A stretch of 64,000 nucleotides of DNA from Bartonella schoenbuchensis R1 (GTDB taxonomy: Bacteria > Pseudomonadota > Alphaproteobacteria > Rhizobiales > Rhizobiaceae), in assembly GCF_002022685.1 (NCBI RefSeq), contig NZ_CP019789.1, forward strand, positions 1,054,001 through 1,118,000, given 5' to 3'. Position numbers and translations under genes: made by a program. Positions 25,146 through 36,477 of the stretch are shown here, piece by piece. Within the stretch, counting starts at the first letter, position 1. Each line of letters begins with the position of its first letter. The notes under the pieces were generated by a model that was not told the DNA's origin, ran no database searches, and saw only the letters and a list, made by a program, of their open reading frames with translations.

Positions 25146-26810
25146 TTATATCTGCGCTAAAAGTTTTTGGGCCGCTGCACGTGCCTCTTCAGTGATCTGT
25201 TCCCCTGCCAACATACGTGCAATTTCTTCAGCACGTTCACACTCTTCCATTTTATGAATACGCGTAACAAAATGCCCTTTATCACCTTCAACTTTTGAAA
25301 CAAGAAAATGACTATGAGCTTTGGCTGCAACCTGAGGTGCATGTGTAATAGCAAAAACCTGAACACTTTTTGATAAACACAGCAACCTTTGCCCAATTGC
25401 AGCAGCCACAGCCCCACCAATTCCCGTATCAATTTCATCAAAAATCAGTGTAGGAGCTGATCCACGATCAGCCAAGACAACCTTTAATGCTAATAAAAAG
25501 CGCGATAATTCACCGCCAGAAACTACACTCAACATTGGTCCAGCTCGTGATCCAGGATTTGTTCGTACCCAATATTCAACACGGTCTATACCATCTGCAT
25601 TACGCTTTTCAGAATCACTTTGCACGTTCACAGTAAATTCTGCCTTTTCTAACTTCAACGCTGGCAACTCAGCCATAACGCTTGTAGATAAACGGTGCGC
25701 CACTTCTTGGCGTTTTATGGAAAGGGCTTGTGCAGATGCATCATACTTTTTTTGTGCCTCCTGCGCTTTTACTCTCAAATTCTCCAACGTGGTCTGAGCA
25801 GAATCAAAATCAGAAAGTTCATCCTTCATTTTATCGCATAACTGAGATAATTCAGCTACAGAAACATGGTATTTACGCGCCAATCCCCGAAGTGCAAAAA
25901 GACGCTCTTCTATTCGCTCCAATTCACCAGAATCAAAATTCAATGCTTGCATTGCTGTTTCAATACCATCTTGCGCTATTGAAAGTGCCTGCAATGCTTC
26001 ATCAATAGACTTAACCACAGGTGTAATGAGTGTCTGTGCTTCAGGAATTTTCCGTTCTAAACGCCTCACCAAATTGGACAGAATAGAAATTGGTGATTTC
26101 GGACCATTGAAAAGATCATCAGCTTCCTTAATATCAGTCGCTATTTTATCTAGTTTCAACATATCTGCACGACGAAGAGACAGTGTATTTTCTTCATCAA
26201 TTGTAAAATCAAATTTTTCAAGTTCTTCCACACTTGCACGAAGGTAAAAAGCCTCACGTGTAGCAGCTTCCACTTTGATATGCTGCTGTTGCACATGCTC
26301 CTCTAATTCATGCCATATCCGATAACATTTGCGTACATTTTCTGCCTCACTCTCAAGCCCACCAAAAGCATCTAATAACCGGCGATGCGTATCAACATCA
26401 ACAAGTGCACGATCATCATGCTGCCCATGAATTTCAACCAACATACGACCAACATTGCGCATCAATGCAATACTAGCAACCTGATCATTGATAAAACCAC
26501 GGCTACGACCATCATTTGATTGCACACGTCGTAAAATGATATCGCCTTCATTATCAAAACCATTCTCACGTATAAGCTGGCGTACAGGGTGTGAAATAGG
26601 CACATCAAAAACAGCTGTCACCTGCCCTTGCTCTGCACCATGGCGCACAAGTGAAGCATCTCCACGCCCTCCAAGAGCTAATGATAAAGAATCAAGTAAA
26701 ATAGATTTTCCAGCACCCGTTTCCCCAGTTAAAATCAATAACCCCATGGGGAAACTAATATCGAGCTTCTCGATCAAAACAATATTATGAATCGAAAGCT
26801 GTATCAGCAT
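25146..26810 (-). CDS. recN: DNA repair protein RecN
   Basis: 554 residues, the usual RecN length. SMC-like ATPase of double-strand break repair. The N-terminal Walker A GETGAGKS is at residues 29-36. A central coiled coil is rich in Glu, Leu and Lys. The C-terminal half has VSGGELSRFLLALK (ABC signature) and PTLIFDEIDTGIGG (Walker B), then the H-loop AITHAPQVAA. It starts 6 bases after the bamD stop and is probably read from the same transcript. The bamD-recN-ligA order downstream of ftsZ-lpxC is typical for Rhizobiales. Confidence 0.97.
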   Translation of the reverse strand: MLIQLSIHNIVLIEKLDISFPMGLLILTGETGAGKSILLDSLSLALGGRGDASLVRHGAEQGQVTAVFDVPISHPVRQLIRENGFDNEGDIILRRVQSNDGRSRGFINDQVASIALMRNVGRMLVEIHGQHDDRALVDVDTHRRLLDAFGGLESEAENVRKCYRIWHELEEHVQQQHIKVEAATREAFYLRASVEELEKFDFTIDEENTLSLRRADMLKLDKIATDIKEADDLFNGPKSPISILSNLVRRLERKIPEAQTLITPVVKSIDEALQALSIAQDGIETAMQALNFDSGELERIEERLFALRGLARKYHVSVAELSQLCDKMKDELSDFDSAQTTLENLRVKAQEAQKKYDASAQALSIKRQEVAHRLSTSVMAELPALKLEKAEFTVNVQSDSEKRNADGIDRVEYWVRTNPGSRAGPMLSVVSGGELSRFLLALKVVLADRGSAPTLIFDEIDTGIGGAVAAAIGQRLLCLSKSVQVFAITHAPQVAAKAHSHFLVSKVEGDKGHFVTRIHKMEECERAEEIARMLAGEQITEEARAAAQKLLAQI

Positions 26811-26816
26811 ATGAAA

Positions 26817-27680
26817 TCAACGCGCCTCATTTTTATCACCACTTAAAGCACGTGAAATCCAAGAAGACTTATGCTCTTGCGGTGACACTCTATTTTTCTG
26901 TAACAAATCATAGGAGAATTTATACCACTTACTTTCTGGATAATTGCGCCCTAAAACAGCTGCTGCTGTCTGCGCTTCTGTAATTAAACCAAGAGCAAGA
27001 TTAACCTCAGTCAAGCGGAAAAGCGCTTCCTCAATTTGGTTTGTATCCGAATACTCTTCAACTACTGTGCGAAATCTTCTGCTTGCTGCTAGATATTGCC
27101 GACCTTCCTCATAGTAACGACCAACCTGCATTTCTTTACCAGCCAATTGTTCTCGGCCAAAGCGTATTTTATCTTTAGCATCTTTTACATATTCAGAGTT
27201 TGGGTAGCGTTCTATTAAAAGCTGCATAGCAGCAATAGCGCGTTTGGTATCTCGTTGGTCGCGTGTAACATCGCGAATTTGATGAAAAGAAGAAAGACCA
27301 ACAATATAATAAGCATAAGCAGAATCGCTGGCATTTGGATAAAGAGTAATATAGCGCTGTGCCATACTAATTGCATCATCATACTTGGCCAGTCGGTAAC
27401 TTACAAAAGCACCCATAACTAAAGATTTACGGCCCCATTCAGTATAAGCGTATTGTTTTTCAATAATAGAAAACTTCTTCAATGCCTCATCAAATCGCCC
27501 TAGATCAAGGTTAGTAAGTGCTTGATTATACAATACATCTGGTGGATCCATTATTAAAACATGCATAGCTGGATTAAAAGCATCTGTATCTTTGCTTAAA
27601 CAACCCGCTAATAAACAGAGCCCTCCTCCTAAGATCCCAATCAATACTTTGCGTACAATGTTAGATTGCCTATGTGCCAT
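26817..27680 (-). CDS. bamD: Outer-membrane assembly lipoprotein BamD
   Basis: Essential lipoprotein of the BAM complex that inserts beta-barrel proteins (formerly ComL). A basic N-terminus and hydrophobic stretch lead to the lipobox LLAGC, with the lipidated Cys27 if translation starts at the ATG at 27680; an ATG 30 bases upstream is also in frame. The mature part is made of tetratricopeptide-like helical repeats, for example LYNQALTNLDLGRFDEALKKF and YPNASDSAYAYYIVGLSSF, which bind BamA/BamC partners. About 287 residues, normal for the family. Confidence 0.95.
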   Translation of the reverse strand: MAHRQSNIVRKVLIGILGGGLCLLAGCLSKDTDAFNPAMHVLIMDPPDVLYNQALTNLDLGRFDEALKKFSIIEKQYAYTEWGRKSLVMGAFVSYRLAKYDDAISMAQRYITLYPNASDSAYAYYIVGLSSFHQIRDVTRDQRDTKRAIAAMQLLIERYPNSEYVKDAKDKIRFGREQLAGKEMQVGRYYEEGRQYLAASRRFRTVVEEYSDTNQIEEALFRLTEVNLALGLITEAQTAAAVLGRNYPESKWYKFSYDLLQKNRVSPQEHKSSWISRALSGDKNEAR

Positions 27681-27878
27681 ACTTTTAATATACATATTAG
27701 ACCTTTTCATAGTGTTCCCAGCCTCCCAAAAATATCACCTTGGAGTAAAAGCTATTTATCAAAAAGCTTTATGCCATATCATTTTAAAACTGACTAACTG
27801 ATTTAGTAGTTTTTGGTCAATCATCCCCTTAAAAATCAAAGAAGCTTAAGTAAAATTTCTCAAATCTTTTTATTCTAA

Positions 27879-28751
27879 CTACAAAATACTTTTTTCGTAA
27901 CACGACTCATCTGTCAAAACAGCCTTAACTAATTGTGAATTAAGTGCATGCCCACTGCAATGTGAACGAAATAATCCAATAAAAGGTGCACCAAGCAAAG
28001 CAGTGTCACCAACTGCATCAAGAGTTTTATGCCTAACAAATTCATTTTCAAAATAAGGGCCATCTGAATTAATGATTTGGTTATTAAGACCAATAATAAG
28101 AGAATTTTCTAAAGAGGCGCCTAATCCTTTCCCAGAAGTCCACAATTTTTCTACATCTTTAACAAAACCAAAGGTACGCGCACGCGATAAATCATCTCGA
28201 AATGCCTGTGACGTAAGATCAAAACTTAATTGCTGCTTCCCAATAGCAGATGAAGCAAAATCAATTGTAACATCAAAACGGCGGCCATTAAACGGCAAAA
28301 ATTCTGCAAAGCCATTGGTCGTTTCAACGCGCATTGGTTTTTTTATAATAAAATAAGGACGCAATACTGCCTGCTGTACAATACCTACTTTCTCGAAAAG
28401 CTGACAATACTGCCATGCAGCACCATCTAAAATAGGTATCTCATTACTTGATACTTCAATGATAAGGTTATCTAAATCATAAGCAGCAATTGCCGCCATC
28501 AAATGTTCAATTGTTTCAACCCGTACATCTCCATGGCCAAGCACTGTTGATAATTCAGTCTTTCCCGTTTGCGATACATGTGCCTGAAACGTTTGTTCTT
28601 CTCCGTCCTCCCCAAAACGTTTAAAGATAATACCACACCCAACATCGGCTGGACAAACTTTTACTACAGATAGGCACCCACTATGCACACCATATCCCTT
28701 AAACGTCACTGCATTCTTAAGAGTCGATTGATACCTTTTCATCAAACGCAT
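27879..28751 (-). CDS. lpxC: UDP-3-O-acyl-N-acetylglucosamine deacetylase
   Basis: Zinc-dependent enzyme of the committed step of lipid A synthesis, 290 residues. The N-terminal half contains GYGVHSG and the zinc-ligand motif ETIEHLMAAI. The C-terminal half contains NEFVRHKTLDAVGDTALLG, which supplies the second His and the Asp ligand. The C-terminus is short and lacks long extensions. It lies downstream of ftsZ as in most Proteobacteria, although a hairpin follows ftsZ, so it may also have its own promoter. The presence of lpxC confirms an LPS-bearing organism. Confidence 0.96.
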   Translation of the reverse strand: MRLMKRYQSTLKNAVTFKGYGVHSGCLSVVKVCPADVGCGIIFKRFGEDGEEQTFQAHVSQTGKTELSTVLGHGDVRVETIEHLMAAIAAYDLDNLIIEVSSNEIPILDGAAWQYCQLFEKVGIVQQAVLRPYFIIKKPMRVETTNGFAEFLPFNGRRFDVTIDFASSAIGKQQLSFDLTSQAFRDDLSRARTFGFVKDVEKLWTSGKGLGASLENSLIIGLNNQIINSDGPYFENEFVRHKTLDAVGDTALLGAPFIGLFRSHCSGHALNSQLVKAVLTDESCYEKSIL

Positions 28752-28825
28752 AATACCACTTCTTAATTTTCTTGATGATCTTTAAAGGCCTTAACAAAAT
28801 CCTCAACAAATTATTTCTGCGCAAA

Positions 28826-28855
28826 ATAATAAACCCGCTTATTATAAAGCGGGCT
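28826..28855 (-). terminator. Hairpin after ftsZ
   Basis: CCCGCTT (28834-28840) pairs with AAGCGGG (28847-28853) around a 6-base loop. On the minus strand the stem is followed by TTTATTATT. It lies about 95 bases past the ftsZ stop, so it could end or reduce transcription into lpxC. Confidence 0.65.
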
Positions 28856-28947
28856 TATAAAAAATATAGAATCTTATATAAAAACTCAACATATTTTACT
28901 TATAATTTATCACGATAAAGAGTCTTCTCTTCATACCCTTTTATCTA

Positions 28948-30696
28948 TTAATGTGCTTGGCGACGCAAAAATGCGGGTATTTCCAACTGATCTTCTTCAC
29001 TTACCAAAGTACGCTGATCTTGTAATACGCGTGGCTGCGATTCAGTAGAACAACGTGGAACATAAACAGAAGCATCCTGAGAAAGCATTTGACTGTTTTC
29101 ATTAGAATTTTCAGATTCCTCATGCTGAGAAGATCTTACAGCAGGCTCCAACCGGGCTTCTAGTTCATCTTCCTCACGATATGTTAAGCTCTGCTTTAAA
29201 CGCTGCCAAAGATTACGTGGACCTTGATCAACAATAGAAGAATGCACATCCTGTTCAAGAGAAACGGAAGGAAAATCTTTTAATTCAGGAATATGCACCG
29301 ATGTTGAGCGAGGCTGCACTTGTACTTTCTTTTCCTCCTGTTCTACAATTTCAGTCATTTCATCAAGAACATGCGCAGTCGCCTCCATACTAACTGCTGC
29401 AGCCAAAGGCTGTGCAGAAACACGATTAACTTGCATACGCGGTGTATTTGATATCTGACCATGAGAGATATTTTGCCCATAAGGAAGAGTATTTGCACTT
29501 CGTGTAGCAACTGTATCTGTAGGTCGCGTAAAAATTTGACTTTTAGGGCGGAATGGCTCTTCAACTGATTGATTCATTTCCAATTCAAGCGCTTCCATCA
29601 CATCTACCATTGATTCAGAAGACGATGATGATGATTGAGAAGCTGTTTGTTCTAGTCCATTATCACCCCTACGCGTTGAAACTGTAGGTCGTTGAAATTT
29701 AGGACCAGAAGGCTGAACAACATCACTAACCATACGGTCAATACCTGTTGCAACCACTGATACACGAATAATACCTTCAAGTGAATCATCATCAATGGCA
29801 CCAAAAATAACATTCGCATCAACATCAACTTCTTCACGAATACGATTAGCAGCCTCATCCACTTCAAACAAAGTCATATCACGGCCCCCTGTAATGGAAA
29901 TCAAAAGACCACGAGCCCCACACATAGAGGTTTCATCCAACAGCGGATTTGCAATAGCAGCTTCAGCAGCTTTTAAAGCACGTCCTTCACCAGAAGCCTC
30001 ACCTGTTCCCATCATCGCACGACCCATTTCATGCATAACAGAACGAACATCAGCAAAGTCAAGATTAATCAACCCTTCTTTAATCATTAAGTCCGTAATA
30101 GAAGCAACACCAGAGTAAAGCACCTGATCAGCCATAGCAAAAGCATCGGCAAAAGTTGTTTTTTCATCTGCAATACGAAATAGATTTTGGTTAGGAATAA
30201 CAATTAATGTATCGACAGATTTTTGTAATTCTTCTATACCAGCTTCCGCTGTTTTCATACGGCGTGCACCCTCAAATTGAAATGGCTTGGTTACAACACC
30301 TACAGTCAAAATACCTTTTTCACGCGCCGCACGAGCAACAACAGGTGCTGCCCCTGTTCCAGTGCCTCCACCCATACCTGCCGTAATGAAAACCATATGG
30401 GAATTTGCAAGATGATCCATAATCTCATCAATACATTCATTTGCAGCTGCCTGCCCAACTTCTGGTAAAGCACCAGCACCCAAACCTTCTGTAACTGCCG
30501 CACCAAGCTGGATTACACGCTCAGCCTTTGACATAGCTAAAGCTTGTGCATCTGTATTGGCAACAACAAAATCAACTCCTTGAAGGCCAGCATTAATCAT
30601 ATTATTGACGGCATTTCCACCACCACCACCAACACCAAAAACGGTAATGCGTGGTTTCAATTCCGCGATATCTGGCCGGTGCAGATTAATCGTCAT
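28948..30696 (-). CDS. ftsZ: Cell division GTPase FtsZ with long C-terminal linker
   Basis: Tubulin-like protein that forms the Z ring. [13 protein letters not shown] (residues 21-33) binds nucleotide, and [15 protein letters not shown] is the tubulin signature. The GTPase core ends near residue 320. A linker of about 240 residues, rich in Ser, Gln, Glu and Thr, leads to the C-terminal peptide [12 protein letters not shown], which binds FtsA and other tethers. The total of 582 residues is much longer than the ~390 of gammaproteobacteria but usual for rhizobial FtsZ1. MTINLHRPD is chosen as the start (GGAAAAG precedes it); an ATG 24 bases upstream is in frame. Confidence 0.97.
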   Translation of the reverse strand: MTINLHRPDIAELKPRITVFGVGGGGGNAVNNMINAGLQGVDFVVANTDAQALAMSKAERVIQLGAAVTEGLGAGALPEVGQAAANECIDEIMDHLANSHMVFITAGMGGGTGTGAAPVVARAAREKGILTVGVVTKPFQFEGARRMKTAEAGIEELQKSVDTLIVIPNQNLFRIADEKTTFADAFAMADQVLYSGVASITDLMIKEGLINLDFADVRSVMHEMGRAMMGTGEASGEGRALKAAEAAIANPLLDETSMCGARGLLISITGGRDMTLFEVDEAANRIREEVDVDANVIFGAIDDDSLEGIIRVSVVATGIDRMVSDVVQPSGPKFQRPTVSTRRGDNGLEQTASQSSSSSSESMVDVMEALELEMNQSVEEPFRPKSQIFTRPTDTVATRSANTLPYGQNISHGQISNTPRMQVNRVSAQPLAAAVSMEATAHVLDEMTEIVEQEEKKVQVQPRSTSVHIPELKDFPSVSLEQDVHSSIVDQGPRNLWQRLKQSLTYREEDELEARLEPAVRSSQHEESENSNENSQMLSQDASVYVPRCSTESQPRVLQDQRTLVSEEDQLEIPAFLRRQAH

Positions 30697-30764
30697 TTTC
30701 TTTTCCTTTTCATAAAGCACCGCAAATTAAGACGGTAAAAATTAATCTCATTCCTATAAATTTA

Positions 30765-32063
30765 CTAAAAACTCTCACGCAACCACTGACCAACACGTCT
30801 GAAATATCCATCCGTGCTTGTCGATAAATAATTCACTGCAGTTTGGGCTGTTTTTTCTTCAAACCCCGCCAATTGCGGATAAATTAACAATCCAACAGCA
30901 GATGAAAATGCCGCTCCTTTAGCAAAGGAAGGAAGCCTGGAAATACCCAAAGGCCGCCCTACACGGACATTTCTCCCCAATATACTACGTGCTATTTCCG
31001 GCAAACCAGCCAATTGGCTTGCCCCCCCGGTCAAAATAACACGCTTACCAATGATGTGACCAAAACCTGAACGGTTCAAACAATCACGCATCATTTCTAA
31101 TATTTCTTCAACACGCGCACGAATAATACGACCAAGGACAGCGCATGGATACTGGATTTCAAGGCGTTCATTTCCAATTTCTGACACATTAATCATCTGA
31201 CGCTCATCACAATCTGCTGAAAATGTTGAGCCATATACAACTTTTAAACGCTCAGCCTCTTCAATAGACATCGATAATCCACGAGCAACATCAAGAGTTA
31301 TATGATGCCCCCCAATTGCAAGTGCATCTGCATGAACAAATTTTCCTTCAGAAAACACAGAAAATGTCGTTGTTCCACCACCAAAATCAATACACGCCGC
31401 TCCTAAACGCGCCTCATCATCAACTAAAACCGAAAGACCGCTAGCAAAAGGTGTTGCCACCATCGCTTCAACACTTAAATGAGCACGGTTAATGCATGCT
31501 TCTAAATTACGCAAAGGTGCTGTTTCTGCCGTCACAACATGTACATCAACACCAAATAACTCTCCCATCATCCCAACAGGATCAGAAATTCCCTTATCTC
31601 CATCCAATGCATAAGACACTGGAACTGAATGCATAACGTGACGTTCAGCCTTAAAAGCTTTACGCGAAACATCTGCCAATGCCATACGCATATCACGCGT
31701 AGTAACTTTACGCCCCCCCAAACGCACAACACCATTAACAAAGGCACTTTTCAACCGGCTTGAAGAAAAATTCACAATGACTGAATCTACCACTAAACCA
31801 GCCATTTTTTCTGCTGCATCAACAGCCAACCGTATAGACTGCTCTGCCGCATACATATCCATCACAACACCAGATTTAATACCACGTGAACGTTGCACAC
31901 CAAAACCTAAAATTTCCATAGAGTGTGTACGAGCATGTAAATGGTGTGTATGCTTCAAAGGATGCAAACAAGCAATAAGACACACAATCTTACTTGAACC
32001 AACATCAAGAACCGTTAAAAAGCGTGTTTTGCGCCCTCCACTATGATGCGACCCAAGCAACAT
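30765..32063 (-). CDS. ftsA: Cell division protein FtsA
   Basis: 432-residue actin-like ATPase that tethers FtsZ to the membrane. LDVGSSKIVCLIA forms the phosphate-1 loop. The SHS2 insert follows, FGGGTTTFSVFSEG is phosphate-2, and GGASQLAGLPEIAR is the adenosine motif. The C-terminal end (YFRRVGQWLRESF) is an amphipathic, Arg- and Trp-containing segment that fits the FtsA membrane-targeting helix. The start overlaps the ftsQ stop (TAATG), and it lies directly upstream of ftsZ in one transcription unit. Confidence 0.96.
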   Translation of the reverse strand: MLLGSHHSGGRKTRFLTVLDVGSSKIVCLIACLHPLKHTHHLHARTHSMEILGFGVQRSRGIKSGVVMDMYAAEQSIRLAVDAAEKMAGLVVDSVIVNFSSSRLKSAFVNGVVRLGGRKVTTRDMRMALADVSRKAFKAERHVMHSVPVSYALDGDKGISDPVGMMGELFGVDVHVVTAETAPLRNLEACINRAHLSVEAMVATPFASGLSVLVDDEARLGAACIDFGGGTTTFSVFSEGKFVHADALAIGGHHITLDVARGLSMSIEEAERLKVVYGSTFSADCDERQMINVSEIGNERLEIQYPCAVLGRIIRARVEEILEMMRDCLNRSGFGHIIGKRVILTGGASQLAGLPEIARSILGRNVRVGRPLGISRLPSFAKGAAFSSAVGLLIYPQLAGFEEKTAQTAVNYLSTSTDGYFRRVGQWLRESF

Positions 32064-32980
32064 TACACACCCCCTGCCTTCAAGACGCGTTCTTCTTCTG
32101 CCACAGCAGCACGATGACGTGCCAACGCTTCATCGGATAAAGAAACTGTTATCCGATCAGAAAGACGCAAATCAACACTTAAAACATCACGTACAAAAAG
32201 ATCTTGCGCTATACCTGTTTTAATAAGAGAAGAAAGGCTTTCAATAGCTCCCTTTTCAGGCAGCATAATACGCATCCCATTATCTAGAACAATATCCCAA
32301 CGCCGATCACCCACACGCACATAAGCACGGATACGATCGCTCAACTGTGGATATACCGAAAGTTCTTGAATAAATAATTTTGCTGCACTTTGCGCACCGT
32401 GACCAACCACAAGAGGCAAATTCTGAACTAAACCCGCCTGAAATGGAGCAATCACACATCCTGTATGATCAACAATATCCATTATACCATCATGTTGCCA
32501 AACGGCATATGGTTCACGCTCTATCACTGAAATACGCACACGATTAGGATAAATCTTCTGAACATCAGCCGATTGAATCCAAGCCTGTTGCTCTAAAATA
32601 AAACGCGCTTTATTAACATCAAAATTGATAATTGATGGATAAGCATCAAGCCCTAAAATCTTCAAAACATCCTGTTTTGCTACACGCTTATTGCCATTCA
32701 TATCGACATCAGTCACTACAAAACCAAAATTCAATGGTGCAGCTTTTATAATACTATCCATCTGACCATTAAACGAAATCCCATAAAGTACCGAAAGAAA
32801 GAAAAAAAACAAAACGGCAAAAGAACCAAAATGGCGAGGCACATAAATACTGGCAACAAACTGAAATATAAACCGACAAAAGCGACGATAAAGACGCGGA
32901 AAAACTGGCACTGATTGCACCATTAGAACATTTATTCTATCAACACTCAACGCATACACGACGCGTCCTCCGCTATCCAC
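32063..32980 (-). CDS. ftsQ: Cell division protein FtsQ
   Basis: Bitopic division protein, about 305 residues or slightly fewer. A cytoplasmic N-terminus precedes one membrane segment ([20 protein letters not shown]). The POTRA domain ([25 protein letters not shown]) and the FtsQ domain ([18 protein letters not shown]) follow in the periplasm. It links early and late divisome proteins through FtsL and FtsB. The frame overlaps the end of ddl by 34 bases; a later start (GTG or the ATG of MVQSVPVFP) is possible, so the first ~20 residues are uncertain. Confidence 0.93.
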   Translation of the reverse strand: MDSGGRVVYALSVDRINVLMVQSVPVFPRLYRRFCRFIFQFVASIYVPRHFGSFAVLFFFFLSVLYGISFNGQMDSIIKAAPLNFGFVVTDVDMNGNKRVAKQDVLKILGLDAYPSIINFDVNKARFILEQQAWIQSADVQKIYPNRVRISVIEREPYAVWQHDGIMDIVDHTGCVIAPFQAGLVQNLPLVVGHGAQSAAKLFIQELSVYPQLSDRIRAYVRVGDRRWDIVLDNGMRIMLPEKGAIESLSSLIKTGIAQDLFVRDVLSVDLRLSDRITVSLSDEALARHRAAVAEEERVLKAGGV

Positions 32981-33867
32981 TTAACAATATCACCGTAAGT
33001 ACGGCCACTTGCTTTCGCTATATCAGGAACAAGAGAAACCGGTGTCATACCAGGCTGTGTATTAATTTCGAGCCAAACTAGCTCCTCTGTCTCCTCAACA
33101 AAACGAAAATCTGAACGGCTAACACCTCGACAACCTATAGCTCGATGTGCTGCCAAAGACATTCTTTGCACTTTTTGGTAAATATTTAATGAAAGTTGTG
33201 CAGGACAAATATGAAGAGAACCGCCAAGCTTATATTTTGAATCATAATCATAAAACTGAAAGTGTTTATCAGGCACAATTTCACAAACATCCAAAGCTTC
33301 ATCCCCTAAAACTGCGCAAGTAAGTTCACGCCCAGGGATGTATTTCTCAACAATCACTTCATCCCCATAAACCCATTCACTACTCATAACATTACACAGT
33401 GGCAAAGCCTCATCACCACTTACAATCACCACACCAAAACTTGACCCTTCACGCACTGGTTTAATGACATACGGCGGTTCCATAGGATGCTCTCGCCCTA
33501 TAGCAAAGCGATTCATCACACAAGAAGGGGCAACATGTACACCAGCGTTAGCAACAATAACTTTCGCACGTCCTTTATCCATTGCCAAAGCTGATGCCAT
33601 CACTCCAGAGTGAGTATAAGGAATTTTAAAATATTCAAGAATACCTTGGATACAACCATCTTCACCAAATGGTCCATGCAATGCGTTAAAAACAATATCT
33701 GGCTGCAATTGCTTAAGAACAGTAGCAATTTGTTGATCAACATCCACACGAATTACGTGATAACCCTGCTTTTCAAGAGCATCAGCACAAGCAGTACCTG
33801 AAGATAAGCTTACAGAGCGCTCAGATGAAAATCCGCCCATCAACACAGCTATACGCTTATCTTTCAT
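32947..33867 (-). CDS. ddl: D-alanine--D-alanine ligase
   Basis: 306-residue ATP-grasp enzyme that makes the D-Ala-D-Ala dipeptide for peptidoglycan. It starts [24 protein letters not shown]. Other landmarks are [21 protein letters not shown], and [23 protein letters not shown] with the metal-binding Glu and Asn. The length and the position between murB and ftsQ match DdlB of the division cluster. The spacer to murB (33868-34094) is the longest gap between neighbouring genes within the mur/fts core. Confidence 0.96.
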   Translation of the reverse strand: MKDKRIAVLMGGFSSERSVSLSSGTACADALEKQGYHVIRVDVDQQIATVLKQLQPDIVFNALHGPFGEDGCIQGILEYFKIPYTHSGVMASALAMDKGRAKVIVANAGVHVAPSCVMNRFAIGREHPMEPPYVIKPVREGSSFGVVIVSGDEALPLCNVMSSEWVYGDEVIVEKYIPGRELTCAVLGDEALDVCEIVPDKHFQFYDYDSKYKLGGSLHICPAQLSLNIYQKVQRMSLAAHRAIGCRGVSRSDFRFVEETEELVWLEINTQPGMTPVSLVPDIAKASGRTYGDIVKWIAEDASCMR

Positions 33868-34094
33868 AACAATCTATTCCTCTTGACATACTAGATATAG
33901 ACTCTATCAAAACAACTCATACTATACATAAGAACAAACTAGATTTATCCTTGCGAATCAACATCCTAGCATTTTCTATAATGAATCAGAATCAAGAGCA
34001 TGAAGCAAGAGTTTTTCTGTTAATTTGTTGATTTTTAATGGAAAATTTTTCTTATCTCTTTGAAATGACTCAATTTTTTAGTGATTTAAATAAA

Positions 34095-35072
34095 TCAATA
34101 AAACTGATCAAAAGAAGGAACGATATGGTCTTGTTCAAACTGACCAAGGCGCTGTATTTCCCATTCTAAATAATGGGCTGAATGAGCAAAAACACGAGCA
34201 CGTACAGTTTCACCCAACTGCTCAAGATCATAGCCTGTAGCCTCACCTGTATTAATCATAAAATTACAATGCATCTTACTCATTTGAGCACCACCGATCT
34301 GTAAACCACGGCACCCTGCTTCATCAATAACGCGCCATGCAGATGTACCTTTAGGGTTACGAAAAGTTGACCCACCTGTTTTTTCGCGAACAGGTTGTAC
34401 TTTTTCCCGATGCAGAACAACTTCATTCATAGCAGCATGAATATTATCTTTATTTCCTGGCTTTCCTTCCAACACAGCAGCAGTAAAAATAAGCTCCTCA
34501 GAAACATTACAATGACGATACGAATAATGCATATCGTTTACACTCAAGACATGGCGTTCACCCTTACGATCAAGTGCATAGACTTCAACAACACGCTCAG
34601 CTGTCTCAATACCATTAGCCCCTGCATTCATTTTTAATGCCCCACCCAAATTACCAGGAATACCATAATAAAAATGAAAACCAGAAAGCTCAGCTTCTAA
34701 AGCCGCTGCTGCTAAATGTTTATCTGCCGTAGCAGCACCAACAAGAAGGTGCTTTGGAGAAACCTGCTCTAATTGTCCAAAACCTTTTGCTGAAAGACGA
34801 ATAACAACCCCAGGAACTCCTCCATCACGTACAAGAAGATTAGAACCAATCCCCACAATTGTTATAGGAATAGATTCCGGTAGTACTTGAAGAAACAAAG
34901 CTAAATCTGCTTCATCAGAAGGCTGATAAAAAAGCTCAGCTAATCCACCAGTACGAAACCATGTCACCTTACGCATCTCAACATTGGGAGTAAATTTACC
35001 CCGTATGTTTTTCAATGCCGGCTGTAATTGCGCCAACAGCGTTTCACCATCAATTGGCTGAAAATTAATCAT
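34095..35072 (-). CDS. murB: UDP-N-acetylenolpyruvoylglucosamine reductase
   Basis: FAD enzyme of 325 residues that reduces UDP-GlcNAc-enolpyruvate to UDP-MurNAc. [15 protein letters not shown] and [13 protein letters not shown] bind [23 protein letters not shown] and the C-terminal GGSTFRNP, with the catalytic serine, and [11 protein letters not shown] are family hallmarks. It overlaps the murC end by 8 bases and is part of the same transcript. Confidence 0.96.
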   Translation of the reverse strand: MINFQPIDGETLLAQLQPALKNIRGKFTPNVEMRKVTWFRTGGLAELFYQPSDEADLALFLQVLPESIPITIVGIGSNLLVRDGGVPGVVIRLSAKGFGQLEQVSPKHLLVGAATADKHLAAAALEAELSGFHFYYGIPGNLGGALKMNAGANGIETAERVVEVYALDRKGERHVLSVNDMHYSYRHCNVSEELIFTAAVLEGKPGNKDNIHAAMNEVVLHREKVQPVREKTGGSTFRNPKGTSAWRVIDEAGCRGLQIGGAQMSKMHCNFMINTGEATGYDLEQLGETVRARVFAHSAHYLEWEIQRLGQFEQDHIVPSFDQFY

Positions 35073-36477
35073 TTCTATTAAGTTCCGCTAATTGTTTAGG
35101 TAGGGCATAAGCCCATTGTGTAATGCTACCTGCACCAAGAAAGACAACATAATCACCAGGTTTTGCTAATGTAGCTATAATCAAAGCAATATCTTCAAGA
35201 GTATTCACCAAGCGCACATCACGATGGCTTGCCATTTGAATATGTTCAACCAACTCTTTAGAACCAAAACCAGTAATTGGTTCTTCACCAGCTGCATAAA
35301 CCGGCGCAATCATCACTGTATCAGCATCATTAAAACAAGTAACAAAATCATCAAATAAATCATGCAAACGTGAATAACGGTGCGGCTGCACAATCGCAAT
35401 AACTCGTCCTTTTGCACTTTCACGAGCTGCACTTAAAACAGCTTTTATTTCAACCGGATGATGCCCATAATCATCAAATATCTCAACACCACACCAACTT
35501 CCCGTCTGTGTAAAACGCCGTTTTACTCCACAAAATTCCGCTAACCCTTTTCTAATAGATTCATTTGAAATACCAAGCTCATGTGCAATAGCAATCGCTG
35601 CAGTAGCATTAGAAATATTGTGTTGCCCTGACATCGGTAAAACCAAATTTCTTAGTTCAGTTTCTTCATTTGTTTTCCGGGATCGAATAAGAACGTCAAA
35701 ATGCGTTTTTTGACCTTCCATCGAAAGATTAAGAAAACGTACATCAGCTTGCGGATTAGCACCATAAGTCACTACCCAACGATCATCAATACGACTGGCC
35801 AATGTTTGAACTTCTGGATGATCAAGGCACATAACAGCAAAACCATAAAAAGGCATATTCTCTACGAATTGCCGAAAAGCCTCACGTACAGCATCAAAAC
35901 TACCATAATAATCCAAATGTTCAGAGTCGATATTAGTAACAACAACAATATCAGCAGGCAATTTTAAAAATGTACCATCACTTTCATCGGCTTCAACCAC
36001 CATCCAATCTCCGCAGCCCATACGTGCATTGGTTCCATAAGCGTTGATAATGCCACCATTAATGACCATCGGATCAAAATTACTAGCATCAAGAAGTGCT
36101 GCTACCATTGATGTGGTGGTTGTCTTACCATGTGTACCACCAACAGCTATTGTTCGGCGAAAACGCATCAATTCTGCTAACATTTCCGCACGCCTAACAA
36201 TTGGTAAATGTTTTTCTTTAGCAGCAATATATTCAGGATTTGTTTTTTTTATAGCAGTGGAAATAACAACAACTTTTGCCGCTTCTAAATTTTCAGCTCG
36301 ATGACCTATATGAATATTAATCCCTTTACCCCGTAAACGCTCCACATTTGCATTATCTGTTTGATCGGATCCTTGAACTTTATAACCAAGATTATGAAGA
36401 ACCTCAGCAATTCCACTCATACCAATACCACCAATACCTACAAAGTGGATAAGGCCAATATCAAGCGGCATTTTCAT
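35065..36477 (-). CDS. murC: UDP-N-acetylmuramate--L-alanine ligase
   Basis: First amino-acid ligase of peptidoglycan precursor synthesis, 470 residues from the ATG at 36477. An N-terminal UDP-binding Rossmann domain has [17 protein letters not shown]. The ATP P-loop [10 protein letters not shown] is near residues 113-122. The central domain has [10 protein letters not shown] and [12 protein letters not shown], and the C-terminal ligase domain has [14 protein letters not shown] and QPHRYSR. An upstream in-frame ATG at 36519 exists. The start overlaps the end of murG. Confidence 0.96.
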   Translation of the reverse strand: MKMPLDIGLIHFVGIGGIGMSGIAEVLHNLGYKVQGSDQTDNANVERLRGKGINIHIGHRAENLEAAKVVVISTAIKKTNPEYIAAKEKHLPIVRRAEMLAELMRFRRTIAVGGTHGKTTTTSMVAALLDASNFDPMVINGGIINAYGTNARMGCGDWMVVEADESDGTFLKLPADIVVVTNIDSEHLDYYGSFDAVREAFRQFVENMPFYGFAVMCLDHPEVQTLASRIDDRWVVTYGANPQADVRFLNLSMEGQKTHFDVLIRSRKTNEETELRNLVLPMSGQHNISNATAAIAIAHELGISNESIRKGLAEFCGVKRRFTQTGSWCGVEIFDDYGHHPVEIKAVLSAARESAKGRVIAIVQPHRYSRLHDLFDDFVTCFNDADTVMIAPVYAAGEEPITGFGSKELVEHIQMASHRDVRLVNTLEDIALIIATLAKPGDYVVFLGAGSITQWAYALPKQLAELNRND